Origin: a candidate division NC10 bacterium RIFCSPLOWO2_12_FULL_66_18
GTDB taxonomy: Bacteria > Methylomirabilota > Methylomirabilia > Methylomirabilales > 2-02-FULL-66-22
Direction: 5' to 3'
Assembly: GCA_001771285.1 (NCBI GenBank)
Contig: METI01000177.1
Location: 3,284-51,216 of the forward strand
Length of the DNA: 47,933 nt
In this document: piece after piece, positions 9,424-17,565 of the stretch
Layout: each line of letters opens with the position of its first letter
Position numbering within the stretch: position 1 is the stretch's first letter
The notes under the pieces: model-generated
The model's database searches: none
Seen by the model: only the letters and a program-made list of their open reading frames with translations
Told to the model about the DNA's origin: nothing
Translations under genes and position numbers: made by a program

Positions 9424-10572
9424 TCACGAATCGATGAACTGGAAGCGGGTGGACGGTCCGATGGCGCGGAGCGCCGCCACGAGGAGGTCGGCCGTGGCCG
9501 CCACGTCCTTGAGCGAGCAGACCTCTATGGGACCGTGGGTGTACCGGGAAGGAATCTTCAGCGTCAGGGACGGGACCCCGCTGCCCGCGAACTGCACCGC
9601 GGCTGCATCGGAGGTGATGATCGGCATGCTCCCCTCGATCTGGTAGGGGATCCCCTCGCGCTCGGCCGCCTCGCGGCAGAGCCGGATGAGCGCCGGGTGC
9701 CCGAACAGGCCGAAGGGCACCGCAGCGCCGCGGTCCATGACGGAGATCCCGGGGCCCGCGCCCAGCGCGTTCGCCGCCTCTGAGAAGGTCGTGCTGGGGT
9801 GGACGCCGACGCCCGTGCCGAACCCCGCCTGCGAGACCGTTGCGTCAACCCCGATGCAGAGGTCCGGCCGCAGGCGATTCGCCGCCTGCGTCGCCCCGCG
9901 CAGGCCCACTTCCTCCTGGACCACCGCGGCGAAGACGGCTGTCGCGTGGAGGCGATCGCCCGAACGCCGGAGGAGCTGCATTGCCTCCAGGATCGCCAGG
10001 CAGCCGACCTTGTCATCCAGGGAGCGCCCCGTGACCAGGCCCGTCGAGGCATCCCCCAGCCAGGACAGCTCCCGCTCCCAGGTCACCTGCTGGCCGGGCT
10101 CGATCCCCATCCGCTGCGCCTCGGCCCTGGACGCGGCCCCCACGTCGATGAAGAGGGCGTCCACCGGCGGGACGGTGGCCCCCAGGGCGACGTCCCGGAA
10201 CGCGATGTGGCCGGGTTTGCTGCCGACCACCCCCACGCGCGGCCCCTGCCCGGTGAGGACCAGCACCCGCTGGGCGTAGGTGAGGTTGGCCGGGACGGAG
10301 CCGACCACATCGAACCGGAGATACCCGTTCTCCTCGATGTGGGAGACGATCATCCCCACCGAGTCGCTGTGGGCCGGGATCATGACCCGCGGCCCGCCCG
10401 GGGCCCCGTCCACGGTCCCGTTGACGTTCCCGAAGACGTCCACCTCCACCCGATCCGCCAGCGACTGCATCTCCTCCAGCAGCCGGCGGGCGATCTCCTG
10501 CTCGAAGCCGCTAGTCGCCGGGATCGCCACGAGGGCCTGCAAGCGCTCGAACAGCTCTGCAAGGCGTTCCAT
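9424..10572 (-). CDS. M42-family metallo-aminopeptidase (TET/glutamyl aminopeptidase type)
   Basis: The 382-residue cytosolic peptidase probably trims N-terminal residues from peptides and, in known relatives, forms large tetrahedral assemblies. Expected metal and catalytic residues are present: H in IPAHSDSVG (about 68), D in GRSLDDKVG, the EE pair in VVQEEVGLRG, D in IGVDAT, H in YTHGPIE. The ATG at 10572 has GAGGGG six bases upstream. An upstream in-frame TTG (10599) is much less likely. It heads a three-gene minus-strand operon, ending 22 bases before the molybdoenzyme start. Confidence 0.92.
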   Translation of the reverse strand: MERLAELFERLQALVAIPATSGFEQEIARRLLEEMQSLADRVEVDVFGNVNGTVDGAPGGPRVMIPAHSDSVGMIVSHIEENGYLRFDVVGSVPANLTYAQRVLVLTGQGPRVGVVGSKPGHIAFRDVALGATVPPVDALFIDVGAASRAEAQRMGIEPGQQVTWERELSWLGDASTGLVTGRSLDDKVGCLAILEAMQLLRRSGDRLHATAVFAAVVQEEVGLRGATQAANRLRPDLCIGVDATVSQAGFGTGVGVHPSTTFSEAANALGAGPGISVMDRGAAVPFGLFGHPALIRLCREAAEREGIPYQIEGSMPIITSDAAAVQFAGSGVPSLTLKIPSRYTHGPIEVCSLKDVAATADLLVAALRAIGPSTRFQFIDS

Positions 10573-11222
10573 CCTCCACCCCTCAGAAGGCTTCCCCAAA
10601 ATATGCCAGCCTGATGCCTACGTGGAAGAGATTCTCGGGGATGCAAGTAGATTTGTCGAGGACTGTTTCTGGCTCGGGCGATCTGCCTCACCTTCATGAG
10701 GAGACGATACTCCAGCGAAGATCCAGAGAGGCCACCGCAGGCGGGCCAGACCACCACCCAGGCAAGCAAATGCCTCGGCCACCTCTCGGCCATCGTCATG
10801 GGTCAGATTCATTTGTTTTCCACGGCGCAAATAGCGCGTCGCCCTATTATCGGATTCATTGGATTCCGAAAATACGCAACCTCCCACCTTTTCCATCGGC
10901 AGAACAAGCCAAGTCCCACAATGGTTTCCGCCGCAGCTTCGAAAATCCTTCACCTGTTTCTTTCAAAGTAAGGCGAGCAATGAAAGCCGACTTTCAGAAT
11001 TCATCAGAGGCGTGGAGAGCGGCTGCCCGGCGGCGACCCGTTTGACCAGACGGAGAGTGATATGGGTCTTTCTTCCACTCCCGAACGTATTTCCTGCCCC
11101 CCGTGTTACTGGAACGGGGAGCTTGAGATTGACTTTCTGGTGGGTCAGATGTATATACTTCCCTGAAGTGCAGGCCAGAGATCTTCTTCCGGAACGGCGC
11201 ACGCCTTTCACGATAATCAGGC
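10573..11222. other. Gene-poor, less GC-rich intergenic region
   Basis: About 650 bases with lower GC than the flanks. Several open frames exist on both strands, but none has recognisable motifs, good start sites or plausible codon use. The region marks the left edge of the accessory patch and probably holds the promoters of the M42 operon (minus) and the HEMAH gene (plus). I see no repeat or RNA gene I can support. Confidence 0.5.
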
Positions 11223-11822
11223 ATGAAAGTCGACGTTGTCTTTGCCGCCGGGGGGCGGGTAGACTTTTGTACAGAAATCCATGGACTCATAACGCAGGGG
11301 TTGATTAACCATCCTTTCCTAGCCTGTCCCAGAATCGCAGTTCCGTGTTATGTGTTGGTCAAGCTCAATATCGTTGAGGCCCATCTATTATCTGCCCCCA
11401 ATATCGATCACAACTCCTTTCTCCGCGACCGTAGCATAACCCTCTCTTTTCCCAAGGTTAGCGACGACGACGGCCTATACACGCACTTGTCCGGCAATCC
11501 CATCTCGATTAATCCGCGTGCAAAAAAGTTAATCGCACATGAAATGGCACATTTTGTTGACGCGCGCTTGGATCAATCATTTGGGTATAATGACGCTGCT
11601 CGCCCCTCGGACCCAGCCTTGCGCAGTATCGTCTATCATCTCTGGGATAGTTACATTGACGGCAGGCTTGGTCCGCTAGCTCCCTACAACCTCCAATGCC
11701 GACAACACTGGGCCGCCTCTCGGGTCCCTTCATTACTTGTTGAACGAGCATGGAACGCGGCCTTCACCACGTACCGTGATCTTCTTCAAGCCGCGAACGA
11801 CGCTTCAAGGCGGCAAAACTAA
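11223..11822 (+). CDS. Putative zinc-metallopeptidase-like protein (HEMAH motif), unknown family
   Basis: The 199-residue protein carries LIAHEMAHFVD at about residues 107-117, an HExxH zinc-protease motif. About 30 residues on, WDSYIDGRLG has an acidic residue that could be the third ligand of a gluzincin-type site. There is no signal peptide or membrane segment. Base composition is clearly lower in GC than the neighbouring kilobases, with many A/T-ending codons, which suggests recent acquisition. It stands alone, 160 bases before the RAYT element. Protease activity is inference from one motif. Confidence 0.6.
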   Translation: MKVDVVFAAGGRVDFCTEIHGLITQGLINHPFLACPRIAVPCYVLVKLNIVEAHLLSAPNIDHNSFLRDRSITLSFPKVSDDDGLYTHLSGNPISINPRAKKLIAHEMAHFVDARLDQSFGYNDAARPSDPALRSIVYHLWDSYIDGRLGPLAPYNLQCRQHWAASRVPSLLVERAWNAAFTTYRDLLQAANDASRRQN

Positions 11823-11983
11823 TCGACCCGACAGGTCTCCTCCCAGTGCCCAGATTCGCCCTTGCCGTTACACAGCAGAGGGAAGGAGATGTAAGGTGAA
11901 CACGGCTCTGGCTCGCCTGGCTGCCATGAGGCTCAACCTGGTCTGGTACGTGCCACTATGTCTGTTGTGATGGGGGACGTGAT

Positions 11984-12010
11984 GGGGGACCCGGCCACGT
12001 TCGTCACTTT
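11984..12010 (+). repeat. Left inverted end of the RAYT unit
   Basis: A 27-base sequence beginning GGGGGACCCGGCCACG. Its reverse complement recurs at 13017-13043 with four mismatches. Confidence 0.7.
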
Positions 12011-12030
12011 ATGCTACCCTTCCATCACCC

Positions 12031-13023
12031 ATGCCGCGACAACCACGCCTCGACATGCCGGGGGTCCTCCACCACGTGATGGTGCGGGGCCTCGAGCGGC
12101 AGATCATCTTCCGGGATGATGCCGACCGAGCGGACTTCGTGACGCGGCTGGCGGCGCTCGCCGAGAGCGGCGCGCTCGCCGTCATCGCCTGGGCCGTGCT
12201 CCCGAACCACGCGCACCTCCTCGTCCGGACCGGCGTCCGCCCGCTGGCCCGGAGCATGCGGAGCCTCCTCACGGGCTACGCCGGGGCCTTCAATCGGCGC
12301 CACCAGCGGGTGGGGCATCTCTTCCAGAACCGGTACAAGTCCGTCGTGGTGGAGGAGGAGCCGTACTTCCTGGAGCTCGTCCGCTACCTCCACCTGAACC
12401 CGCTCCGGGCGAAGATCGTCCCGGATCTCCGGGCCCTCGCCCGCTATCCTTGGGCCGGCCATAGCGCCCTGCTGGGGCTCGTCCCCCGCCCCTGGCAGGC
12501 CACCGCGGAGGTGCTTGCCCAGTTCGGGCCGACGCGCGCCCGGGCGCGGAGGGCCTACCGGGCCTTCGTGGCTGGCGGGGCACCCCAGGGCCGCCGCCCG
12601 GAACTCCAGGGAGGCGGCCTCCTCCGGAGCGCCGGGGGCTGGACCGCTGTCGCCGCGCTGCGACGGGGCCGGGAGGCCTACCTGGGGGATGAACGGGTCC
12701 TCGGGAGTGCGGCGTTCGTGGAGCAGGTCCGCCGGGAGATCGAGGGGGCCTCGCCACCTCGCGCGCCTCGGCTCGCGCCCGAGGAGCTGATGGTCCGGGT
12801 TTGCCGTCACGTGAGGATTGCGCCGGAGGTGCTCCTGGGCGGCGGGCGCTCGTCCCAGGTCACGCGCGCCCGGGCGGGGATCGCCTACCTCTGGCTCGAG
12901 GTCCTGGGCCGCGCCGGTCGTCCCCTCGCGGCGAGCCTCGGGGTCCGGCCCCAGTCAGTGTACCGGGCAGCTACGCGAGGCCGCGAGAAGGGCGACGAGT
13001 GGAGGCGGCTGCTCACAAAGTGA
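12031..13023 (+). CDS. REP-associated tyrosine transposase (RAYT, Y1/HUH family)
   Basis: The 330-residue protein has the Y1 transposase fold. The HUH metal motif is NHAHLLVRT (His 60 and 62), and the nucleophile candidate is Tyr 83 in TGYAGAFNRRH, followed by VGHLFQNRYKS and YLHLNPLRA, typical of RAYTs. The C-terminal third (about 255-330) looks like a helix-turn-helix region similar to the DnaA C-terminal domain that long RAYTs often carry. It would nick and rejoin single-stranded DNA at the GGGGGAC-type ends around it. The gene looks intact, and the stop lies inside the right end. Confidence 0.9.
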   Translation: MPRQPRLDMPGVLHHVMVRGLERQIIFRDDADRADFVTRLAALAESGALAVIAWAVLPNHAHLLVRTGVRPLARSMRSLLTGYAGAFNRRHQRVGHLFQNRYKSVVVEEEPYFLELVRYLHLNPLRAKIVPDLRALARYPWAGHSALLGLVPRPWQATAEVLAQFGPTRARARRAYRAFVAGGAPQGRRPELQGGGLLRSAGGWTAVAALRRGREAYLGDERVLGSAAFVEQVRREIEGASPPRAPRLAPEELMVRVCRHVRIAPEVLLGGGRSSQVTRARAGIAYLWLEVLGRAGRPLAASLGVRPQSVYRAATRGREKGDEWRRLLTK

Positions 13024-13043
13024 CGAAAGTGGCAACGTCCCCC
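13017..13043 (-). repeat. Right inverted end of the RAYT unit
   Basis: Read on the minus strand it begins GGGGGACGTTGCCAC and pairs with the left end. It overlaps the last codon and stop of the transposase, and abuts the truncated PIN frame at 13044. Confidence 0.7.
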
Positions 13044-13118
13044 AGACCGACTGAGAAAAGCGCCAACAAGGACATTGGTGTCCAGCACGACCCGAAGCCG
13101 GCGTCGGCGAACTGCCAC
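13044..13118 (-). pseudogene. PIN-domain (VapC-type) toxin, first 25 codons only
   Basis: A GTG at 13118 directly follows the antitoxin stop and begins a PIN domain: VVLDTNVLVGAFLS holds the first catalytic Asp. At 13043 the frame runs into the GGGGGACGTTG end of the RAYT unit and becomes unrelated. The other catalytic acidic residues and the rest of the roughly 130-residue domain are missing. No C-terminal PIN fragment was found left of the element, so insertion was accompanied or followed by a deletion. The remnant should be inactive. Confidence 0.8.
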
Positions 13119-13409
13119 CTAGCCGCTCCGGGTTCGCCGGTACCGACGGGAAGCCTCGCCGACCTTTCCGACTGGCTTGGTGCGGACTTGCTTGCGGTAG
13201 TCACGAACCACGCGAACAGCGTCCTCCTCCCGGTACCCCGATGACTGGACATCCTTTGCCAGAGCTGCATCCAACGTCCGATCGGCCTCCGTCTCCAGGT
13301 AATCCCGGATGAGTCCTCGGAGCACGCCTTCAGGTGTTTGCCCTGATCTGCGAGCGGCCGAGGAGAGCTTCGCCCAAAGCGACTCATTGATCTCCACCAC
13401 TTTCCCCAT
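13119..13409 (-). CDS. Orphaned antitoxin-like protein of a broken PIN toxin pair
   Basis: The 96-residue protein begins GKVVEINESLWAKLSSAARRSG, a start typical of small ribbon-helix-helix or VapB-like antitoxins, followed by a charged helical C-terminus. The ATG at 13409 has GGAGGGA six bases upstream; an ATG at 13415 abuts that site. It ends one base before the PIN remnant, the usual antitoxin-toxin order. With the toxin cut off it is an orphan, perhaps still able to neutralise related toxins or bind its own promoter. Confidence 0.7.
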   Translation of the reverse strand: MGKVVEINESLWAKLSSAARRSGQTPEGVLRGLIRDYLETEADRTLDAALAKDVQSSGYREEDAVRVVRDYRKQVRTKPVGKVGEASRRYRRTRSG

Positions 13410-13739
13410 GAGCATTCCCTCCAGGTTCCGATTCGTGAAACTGTCCGCCGAATCGGCAACCCGACTCCTGCTCGACCCCCCGGAAAACCATCCTCTTGTT
13501 TGGACTGGGGGACGTTGTTGACCGGATTGAATTATTCTCTGTCTGCCTTTCCGTAGTTATTTTCTTCCCTCAACAAGGTCCCGTATCACGGTCCCAACGG
13601 GACGTTCAGCCGTTTGCAGGCGGCGTAGAGCTTCGCCTGTTCGAGACCGTGCGCACCCCCTGATGGCCGCCTCGACCTCCGTGGACTGAAATTTCTACCG
13701 CCGAGGAAAGGGCACTGGACCGTACCCTCACCAATACCC
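13410..13739. other. Intergenic region with a solo RAYT-type end
   Basis: Lies between the antitoxin and Fic genes. A GGGGGACGTTGTTGAC at 13509-13524 shares its first 11 bases with the right end of the RAYT unit. On the minus strand a frame ending near 13586 finishes LYAACKRLNVPLGP, reminiscent of the tail of a Fis-like helix-turn-helix, but too little remains to name it. Probably a patch of decayed mobile DNA. Confidence 0.4.
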
Positions 13740-14804
13740 TTACTTAGGGGTTGTACCTTTACTCCCGAGGTAGCGCCATCTGGCCGCTGGACCCTTTCCA
13801 TGACAGGACGCCTCCCCGGAGGCCTTCATATCAGCCAGCAGCGCCCGAATCCATTCCCGTCCCACGCCAGGACACAAGCGTTCGATCTCAACCAACCGGA
13901 ACTCGCCTGTCTGCCTGCGAATGGCCTCGCGAACTATTTCAGCCTTGGCCCCTTTGGGAGATGCGATTTTCCCCACGCGTTCCTCGAACTCCCGATAGGC
14001 CGTCTTGAGGATGAACAGCAGGTAATTGATGAAGGGCCAGGGGTCGTGTCGGCCGTCATGCCAGCCCGTGGAGCTCTGCTCCAAGGTTTCGTAATACCGC
14101 TCCTTATTCTGCTCAATGAGGCGCTCCAGGCTGATGTACCGTCCAACTTCATAGCCCAAGTGGTAGCATTGCAGCAAGAGGAGCAGCCTCGAGGCTCGCC
14201 CGTTTCCGTCCCGAAACGGATGGATGCACAGGAAATCCAAATTGAAGGCAGCCAGGACAATCAGGGGATGCACCCAACGTTCGCGCAGGGCAGTGTCCCA
14301 CAGCCCAAGCAAGTCCCGCACGGCCTCCGGTGTCCTGGCGGCGGAAACTGGCCTGAAGCGGACTCGCTCACGGCCGTCCGGGTATTTCTCGATGATGTCG
14401 CCGTTCTTGTCCTTGTAGGATCCGGCGTCCCATATCTCACCCTTGGTCATCCGGTGCAATCGGAGCACGGTCTCTTCCGATATCGGATGTTGGCCCCCTT
14501 GTTCATGGATGAGCTTGAGGGCGTCCCGGTATCCCCTGACTTCCTCCTCGTTGCGGTCCCGAAGCAGAGGCTTCCCAAAGATGATCGTACCGACCCGGCT
14601 CGGCTCAACCTCAACGCCTTCAATCCGGTTGGACGAGACCGCGCTTTCAATGAGGGCATGGTCCCGCAAGACCTTGAGCTTCTGCGGCGTTTGCCGAGTG
14701 AGAAGTTCCTGCTTGCCACGGGCCTCACCCAGATCGGCCAGGTACCAGGCTGTGCTGGCCGGAATTGCTTCCGGGGTCATGGCGAACTGCCGGAGAGTCA
14801 TCAT
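13740..14804 (-). CDS. Fic-family AMPylase with N-terminal self-inhibitory motif
   Basis: The 354-residue protein carries the complete Fic active site HPFRDGNGRASR (about 195-206), with the catalytic His and phosphate-binding Asn-Gly-Arg. The inhibitory motif SSNRIEG (about 57-63) fits the [S/T]xxxE[G/N] rule for class II Fic enzymes. After the Fic core there is a helical region and a winged-helix-like tail (FRLVEIERLCPGVGREWIRALL). Such enzymes transfer AMP to protein Ser/Thr/Tyr. It overlaps no partner and lies 40 bases downstream of the M16 gene in the accessory patch. The target is unknown. Confidence 0.92.
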   Translation of the reverse strand: MMTLRQFAMTPEAIPASTAWYLADLGEARGKQELLTRQTPQKLKVLRDHALIESAVSSNRIEGVEVEPSRVGTIIFGKPLLRDRNEEEVRGYRDALKLIHEQGGQHPISEETVLRLHRMTKGEIWDAGSYKDKNGDIIEKYPDGRERVRFRPVSAARTPEAVRDLLGLWDTALRERWVHPLIVLAAFNLDFLCIHPFRDGNGRASRLLLLLQCYHLGYEVGRYISLERLIEQNKERYYETLEQSSTGWHDGRHDPWPFINYLLFILKTAYREFEERVGKIASPKGAKAEIVREAIRRQTGEFRLVEIERLCPGVGREWIRALLADMKASGEASCHGKGPAARWRYLGSKGTTPK

Positions 14805-14844
14805 ACGAAATGTTCACGACCAATCGGCGTCAAATGCGCTTGGA

Positions 14845-17463
14845 TTAGTCCACGATGGTCAGGACGTAGTCATCCAGGCGAAGATACTTTCGCAGGACCT
14901 CGGCGACTTCGTCGGGCGTCACGGAGCGGAGGGCCTGCCGGTAGGCCTCGCCGTAGCCGTGGTCGAGCCCACGGAACTCGGAGACTCCCAGGGAGTAGGC
15001 CCGGTTGATGCTGGAGAGCATCCGCATCGCCAGGCGGCCCGCCAGCGCATTGGCCCGGCGCTCCACCTCTTCCTTGATGGGTGGGGTCTCGACTACCGCC
15101 TTCACCTCGCGCAGGATGCCCGCCTTCGCCCGCTCCACGTTCTGGGGGGCCGTCCCCATCCCGACGAGGAAGAGCGTGCCGCCCTGGGGGAAGCTCACCC
15201 CCGCGTCAATCGAATAGGCGAGGCCCTCCTTCTCGCGCAGCGTCCCGAAGAGCTTCGCCGAGAGGATGGAGCCCGCGATCTCCAGGGCGAATCGCTCTCG
15301 CGCGCTCACCGGCGGCACGACCTTGCCGAGGAGAAGCTGCGCCTGCGGCTTCCCAAGGTGTTCCCGCACCTCTCGGATCCCGCGCGTCACGGGCAAGGGG
15401 GACACTCCTGGGGCCGGGCCGCCCGATGGGGCCCGGCCCAGCGCAAGGCCGGCCGCGGCCATCGCACGGTCGGCCGGAACGCCGCTTACAATGCTGACAA
15501 TAAGGTTGCTCGCCGTGAGGTACCGCGCCTTCAACGCCAGCAGATCCTCGCGGCGCAGATTGCCGATCGAGGAGGCCGTTCCGTAGATCGGCCTCGTCAG
15601 CGGGTGGCCGGGTGCCAGCGTCCGGAACAGGAGTGCCTCGGCGACTCGCCGGGGCTGCTGCCCGCCGGCCTCCACGAAGGCGTGCAGTTCCCCGCGGACC
15701 TTCTCCACCTCCGCCGGATCCAGACGCGGTTCCGTCAGGATCTCGGCCAGAAGCGCGAGGGCCTCCCGACCGTGTTCCGCCAATGCCTCCAGCCGGATGT
15801 AGCCGTACTCCCGCGACGTGTAGAAGTCGCCGAAGGGACTCGAGGGGTCGCCCGCCGTCTCCAGACGTCCACCCATCTCCTGGAGCGCCTTCGCCAGGTC
15901 CTCGGCGCCCCGGCGCTCCGTCCCTCGGTCCAGGAGGCGAAGCAACGCCTCAACCAGCCCCTCCTGGTCCTGTCCCTCGAACGTCCCCCGCCCCCGGATG
16001 AGGACGTGGGCGGCGAACACGGGCGAGCCGGGAATCTCCTGCGCGATCACCGTCAGGCCGTTCGGCAGGACGACCCGCTGGGGGGATGGAAGGGCCGTCG
16101 CGGATTGCGGATTGGCCCTCGCCTCGGCGGGAAGGAACAGGCTGGCAACGTAGCGGGGCACGGCCAAGGTTCGAGCCACGCTGGCCACATCTTCCGGCCG
16201 GGTCCGGCCGATCTTATCCCCGTAGGTCCGGACGCCCGCCGCCCCCAGCGCCAGGATCCCCGCGGCCTTGGCCATGGCGTAGTAGTGGATGCGTTCGGCC
16301 ATGCGGACCTCCTCTCCCATGAGGCTCATCCGGATCCGCGCCACTTCCTCCGGCTCGATCACCCCCGCCGCCAGGCGCGCCATCTCGCCGTCCACGAGTC
16401 GCCGGACCTCGGCCTCGTCCGTCTCCCGCGGAAAGGTTGCGCTCACCTGGAGGAGGGAAAATCGCCGGCCCAGTGAGAAATTCGCCCCCAGCGTCAGGAT
16501 CCTCGGCGCACCCACCCGATCCTTGGCCTGCCGCAGCCGCTCGTTCAGAAGACCCCCCAGCACCTCCCACGCGGGGTAGCGGTCCCGCTCCGATTCCGGC
16601 ACGATCAGGCTGAGCGCCAGACTCTTGCGCGTCGCCGTCGTCTCCTCGACGAACACCTCGGCGCGCCGCGGCGGCGCCGGGAGCGGCCCAATGGGAGGGG
16701 CCGGGGGGCGGGCCGCCTCGGTCCCGAAGACCTTCCCGATCTTGGCCAGGGCCGTCTTCTCCTCCACGGGACCCATGAGAACCGCCAGCATGTTGTTGGG
16801 GATGTAGCGCAACCGGTAATACTCCAGGACCTCGTCCCGGGAGAGGCGGCGTATCACCTGCTCGCTCCCCAGGACCGGGTGGGCATAGGGAGTGCCCTGA
16901 TACAGGCGGGCCTTGTGGGCGTCGGCCTCGCGGGATGACGGGTTCGTCAGGGCCTGCCGGATCTCTTCGATCACCACGCCCTTGGTGACTTCGAGCTTGG
17001 CCGCATCGAACCGGGAGTGGAACAGGATGTCGGCCTGGATGTCCAGCATCGCATCCAGAAAATCCGGGTGGGCCATCAGGATGTAGCCGGTGTATTCCTC
17101 GGTGGTGAACCCGTTGAGGTACCCGCCCATCCCGTACACCTCCCGGAACAACTCCTCCTTGCTCCGGCGGGCCGTCCCGTCGAACAGGACGTGCTCCAAA
17201 AGGTGGGACACCCCCGCGTTCGTCATCGTCTCGTCGCTCGACCCGGTCTTCACCAGGATCAGCGAGGCCACCAGGGGACTCGGGGTCTCGACGACCAGCA
17301 CCTCCATCCCGTTCGCGAGGGTGAAGCTCCCGCGGGCGTCCAGGACCTCGGGACTCCGGGGCAACGCCCCCGGAAGGAGCCCCGTGGCGGGAAGGGCACA
17401 GGCCGAGGTGAGCACGGGGATCAACCCCGCGAGCAGCAGTCGTCGTAGGCGCATTCGATTCAT
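14845..17463 (-). CDS. M16-family (insulinase-like) zinc peptidase, two-domain lipoprotein
   Basis: The 872-residue protein begins with a basic hydrophobic segment ending LTSAC, a lipoprotein-type signal. The first M16 half has the inverted zinc motif HLLEH (about 88-92) with the downstream Glu expected in EVTKGVVIEEIRQA. The second half, from about residue 460 (VVLPNGLTVIAQE), keeps the fold but lacks HxxEH, as in processing-peptidase-type pairs where one half is inactive. It probably degrades peptides in the periplasm. The gene lies 100 bases after rex on the same strand and could be read from the nuo-rex transcript. Confidence 0.93.
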   Translation of the reverse strand: MNRMRLRRLLLAGLIPVLTSACALPATGLLPGALPRSPEVLDARGSFTLANGMEVLVVETPSPLVASLILVKTGSSDETMTNAGVSHLLEHVLFDGTARRSKEELFREVYGMGGYLNGFTTEEYTGYILMAHPDFLDAMLDIQADILFHSRFDAAKLEVTKGVVIEEIRQALTNPSSREADAHKARLYQGTPYAHPVLGSEQVIRRLSRDEVLEYYRLRYIPNNMLAVLMGPVEEKTALAKIGKVFGTEAARPPAPPIGPLPAPPRRAEVFVEETTATRKSLALSLIVPESERDRYPAWEVLGGLLNERLRQAKDRVGAPRILTLGANFSLGRRFSLLQVSATFPRETDEAEVRRLVDGEMARLAAGVIEPEEVARIRMSLMGEEVRMAERIHYYAMAKAAGILALGAAGVRTYGDKIGRTRPEDVASVARTLAVPRYVASLFLPAEARANPQSATALPSPQRVVLPNGLTVIAQEIPGSPVFAAHVLIRGRGTFEGQDQEGLVEALLRLLDRGTERRGAEDLAKALQEMGGRLETAGDPSSPFGDFYTSREYGYIRLEALAEHGREALALLAEILTEPRLDPAEVEKVRGELHAFVEAGGQQPRRVAEALLFRTLAPGHPLTRPIYGTASSIGNLRREDLLALKARYLTASNLIVSIVSGVPADRAMAAAGLALGRAPSGGPAPGVSPLPVTRGIREVREHLGKPQAQLLLGKVVPPVSARERFALEIAGSILSAKLFGTLREKEGLAYSIDAGVSFPQGGTLFLVGMGTAPQNVERAKAGILREVKAVVETPPIKEEVERRANALAGRLAMRMLSSINRAYSLGVSEFRGLDHGYGEAYRQALRSVTPDEVAEVLRKYLRLDDYVLTIVD

Positions 17464-17565
17464 CCTGGCGACAGGCGTGATCCCTGGACAGACCGATCAA
17501 TCACGCACGCAGGGAGGGCAAGAGCGGCCCGGAGGGACGGGGAAGACGGTCGGCGTCGCTCGGAG

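Larger units (their letters stand above)
11984..13043 (+). mobile_element. RAYT transposase unit bounded by 27-bp imperfect inverted ends
   Basis: The transposase gene is framed by inverted sequences at 11984-12010 and 13017-13043, both beginning GGGGGAC from the outside and matching at 23 of 27 positions. The right end contains the transposase stop codon. A partial extra copy (GGGGGACGT) lies just outside the left end at 11972-11980. Immediately beyond the right end, at 13044, the PIN toxin frame begins, so the end coincides with a gene break. RAYT enzymes are known to act on such palindromic ends; whether this unit still moves is unknown. Confidence 0.7.

Noticed and set aside
10859-11308. 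A 149-codon plus-strand frame before the HEMAH gene
   Set aside because: No motif, no ribosome-binding site, and it overlaps the better-supported gene at 11223.
11737-11970. A 77-codon plus-strand frame
   Set aside because: Mostly overlaps the HEMAH gene in another frame and has no recognisable content.
13586-13801. A 71-codon minus-strand frame with a Fis-like ending
   Set aside because: Only the last 15 or so residues look protein-like and it overlaps the Fic gene end; noted as a possible remnant only.
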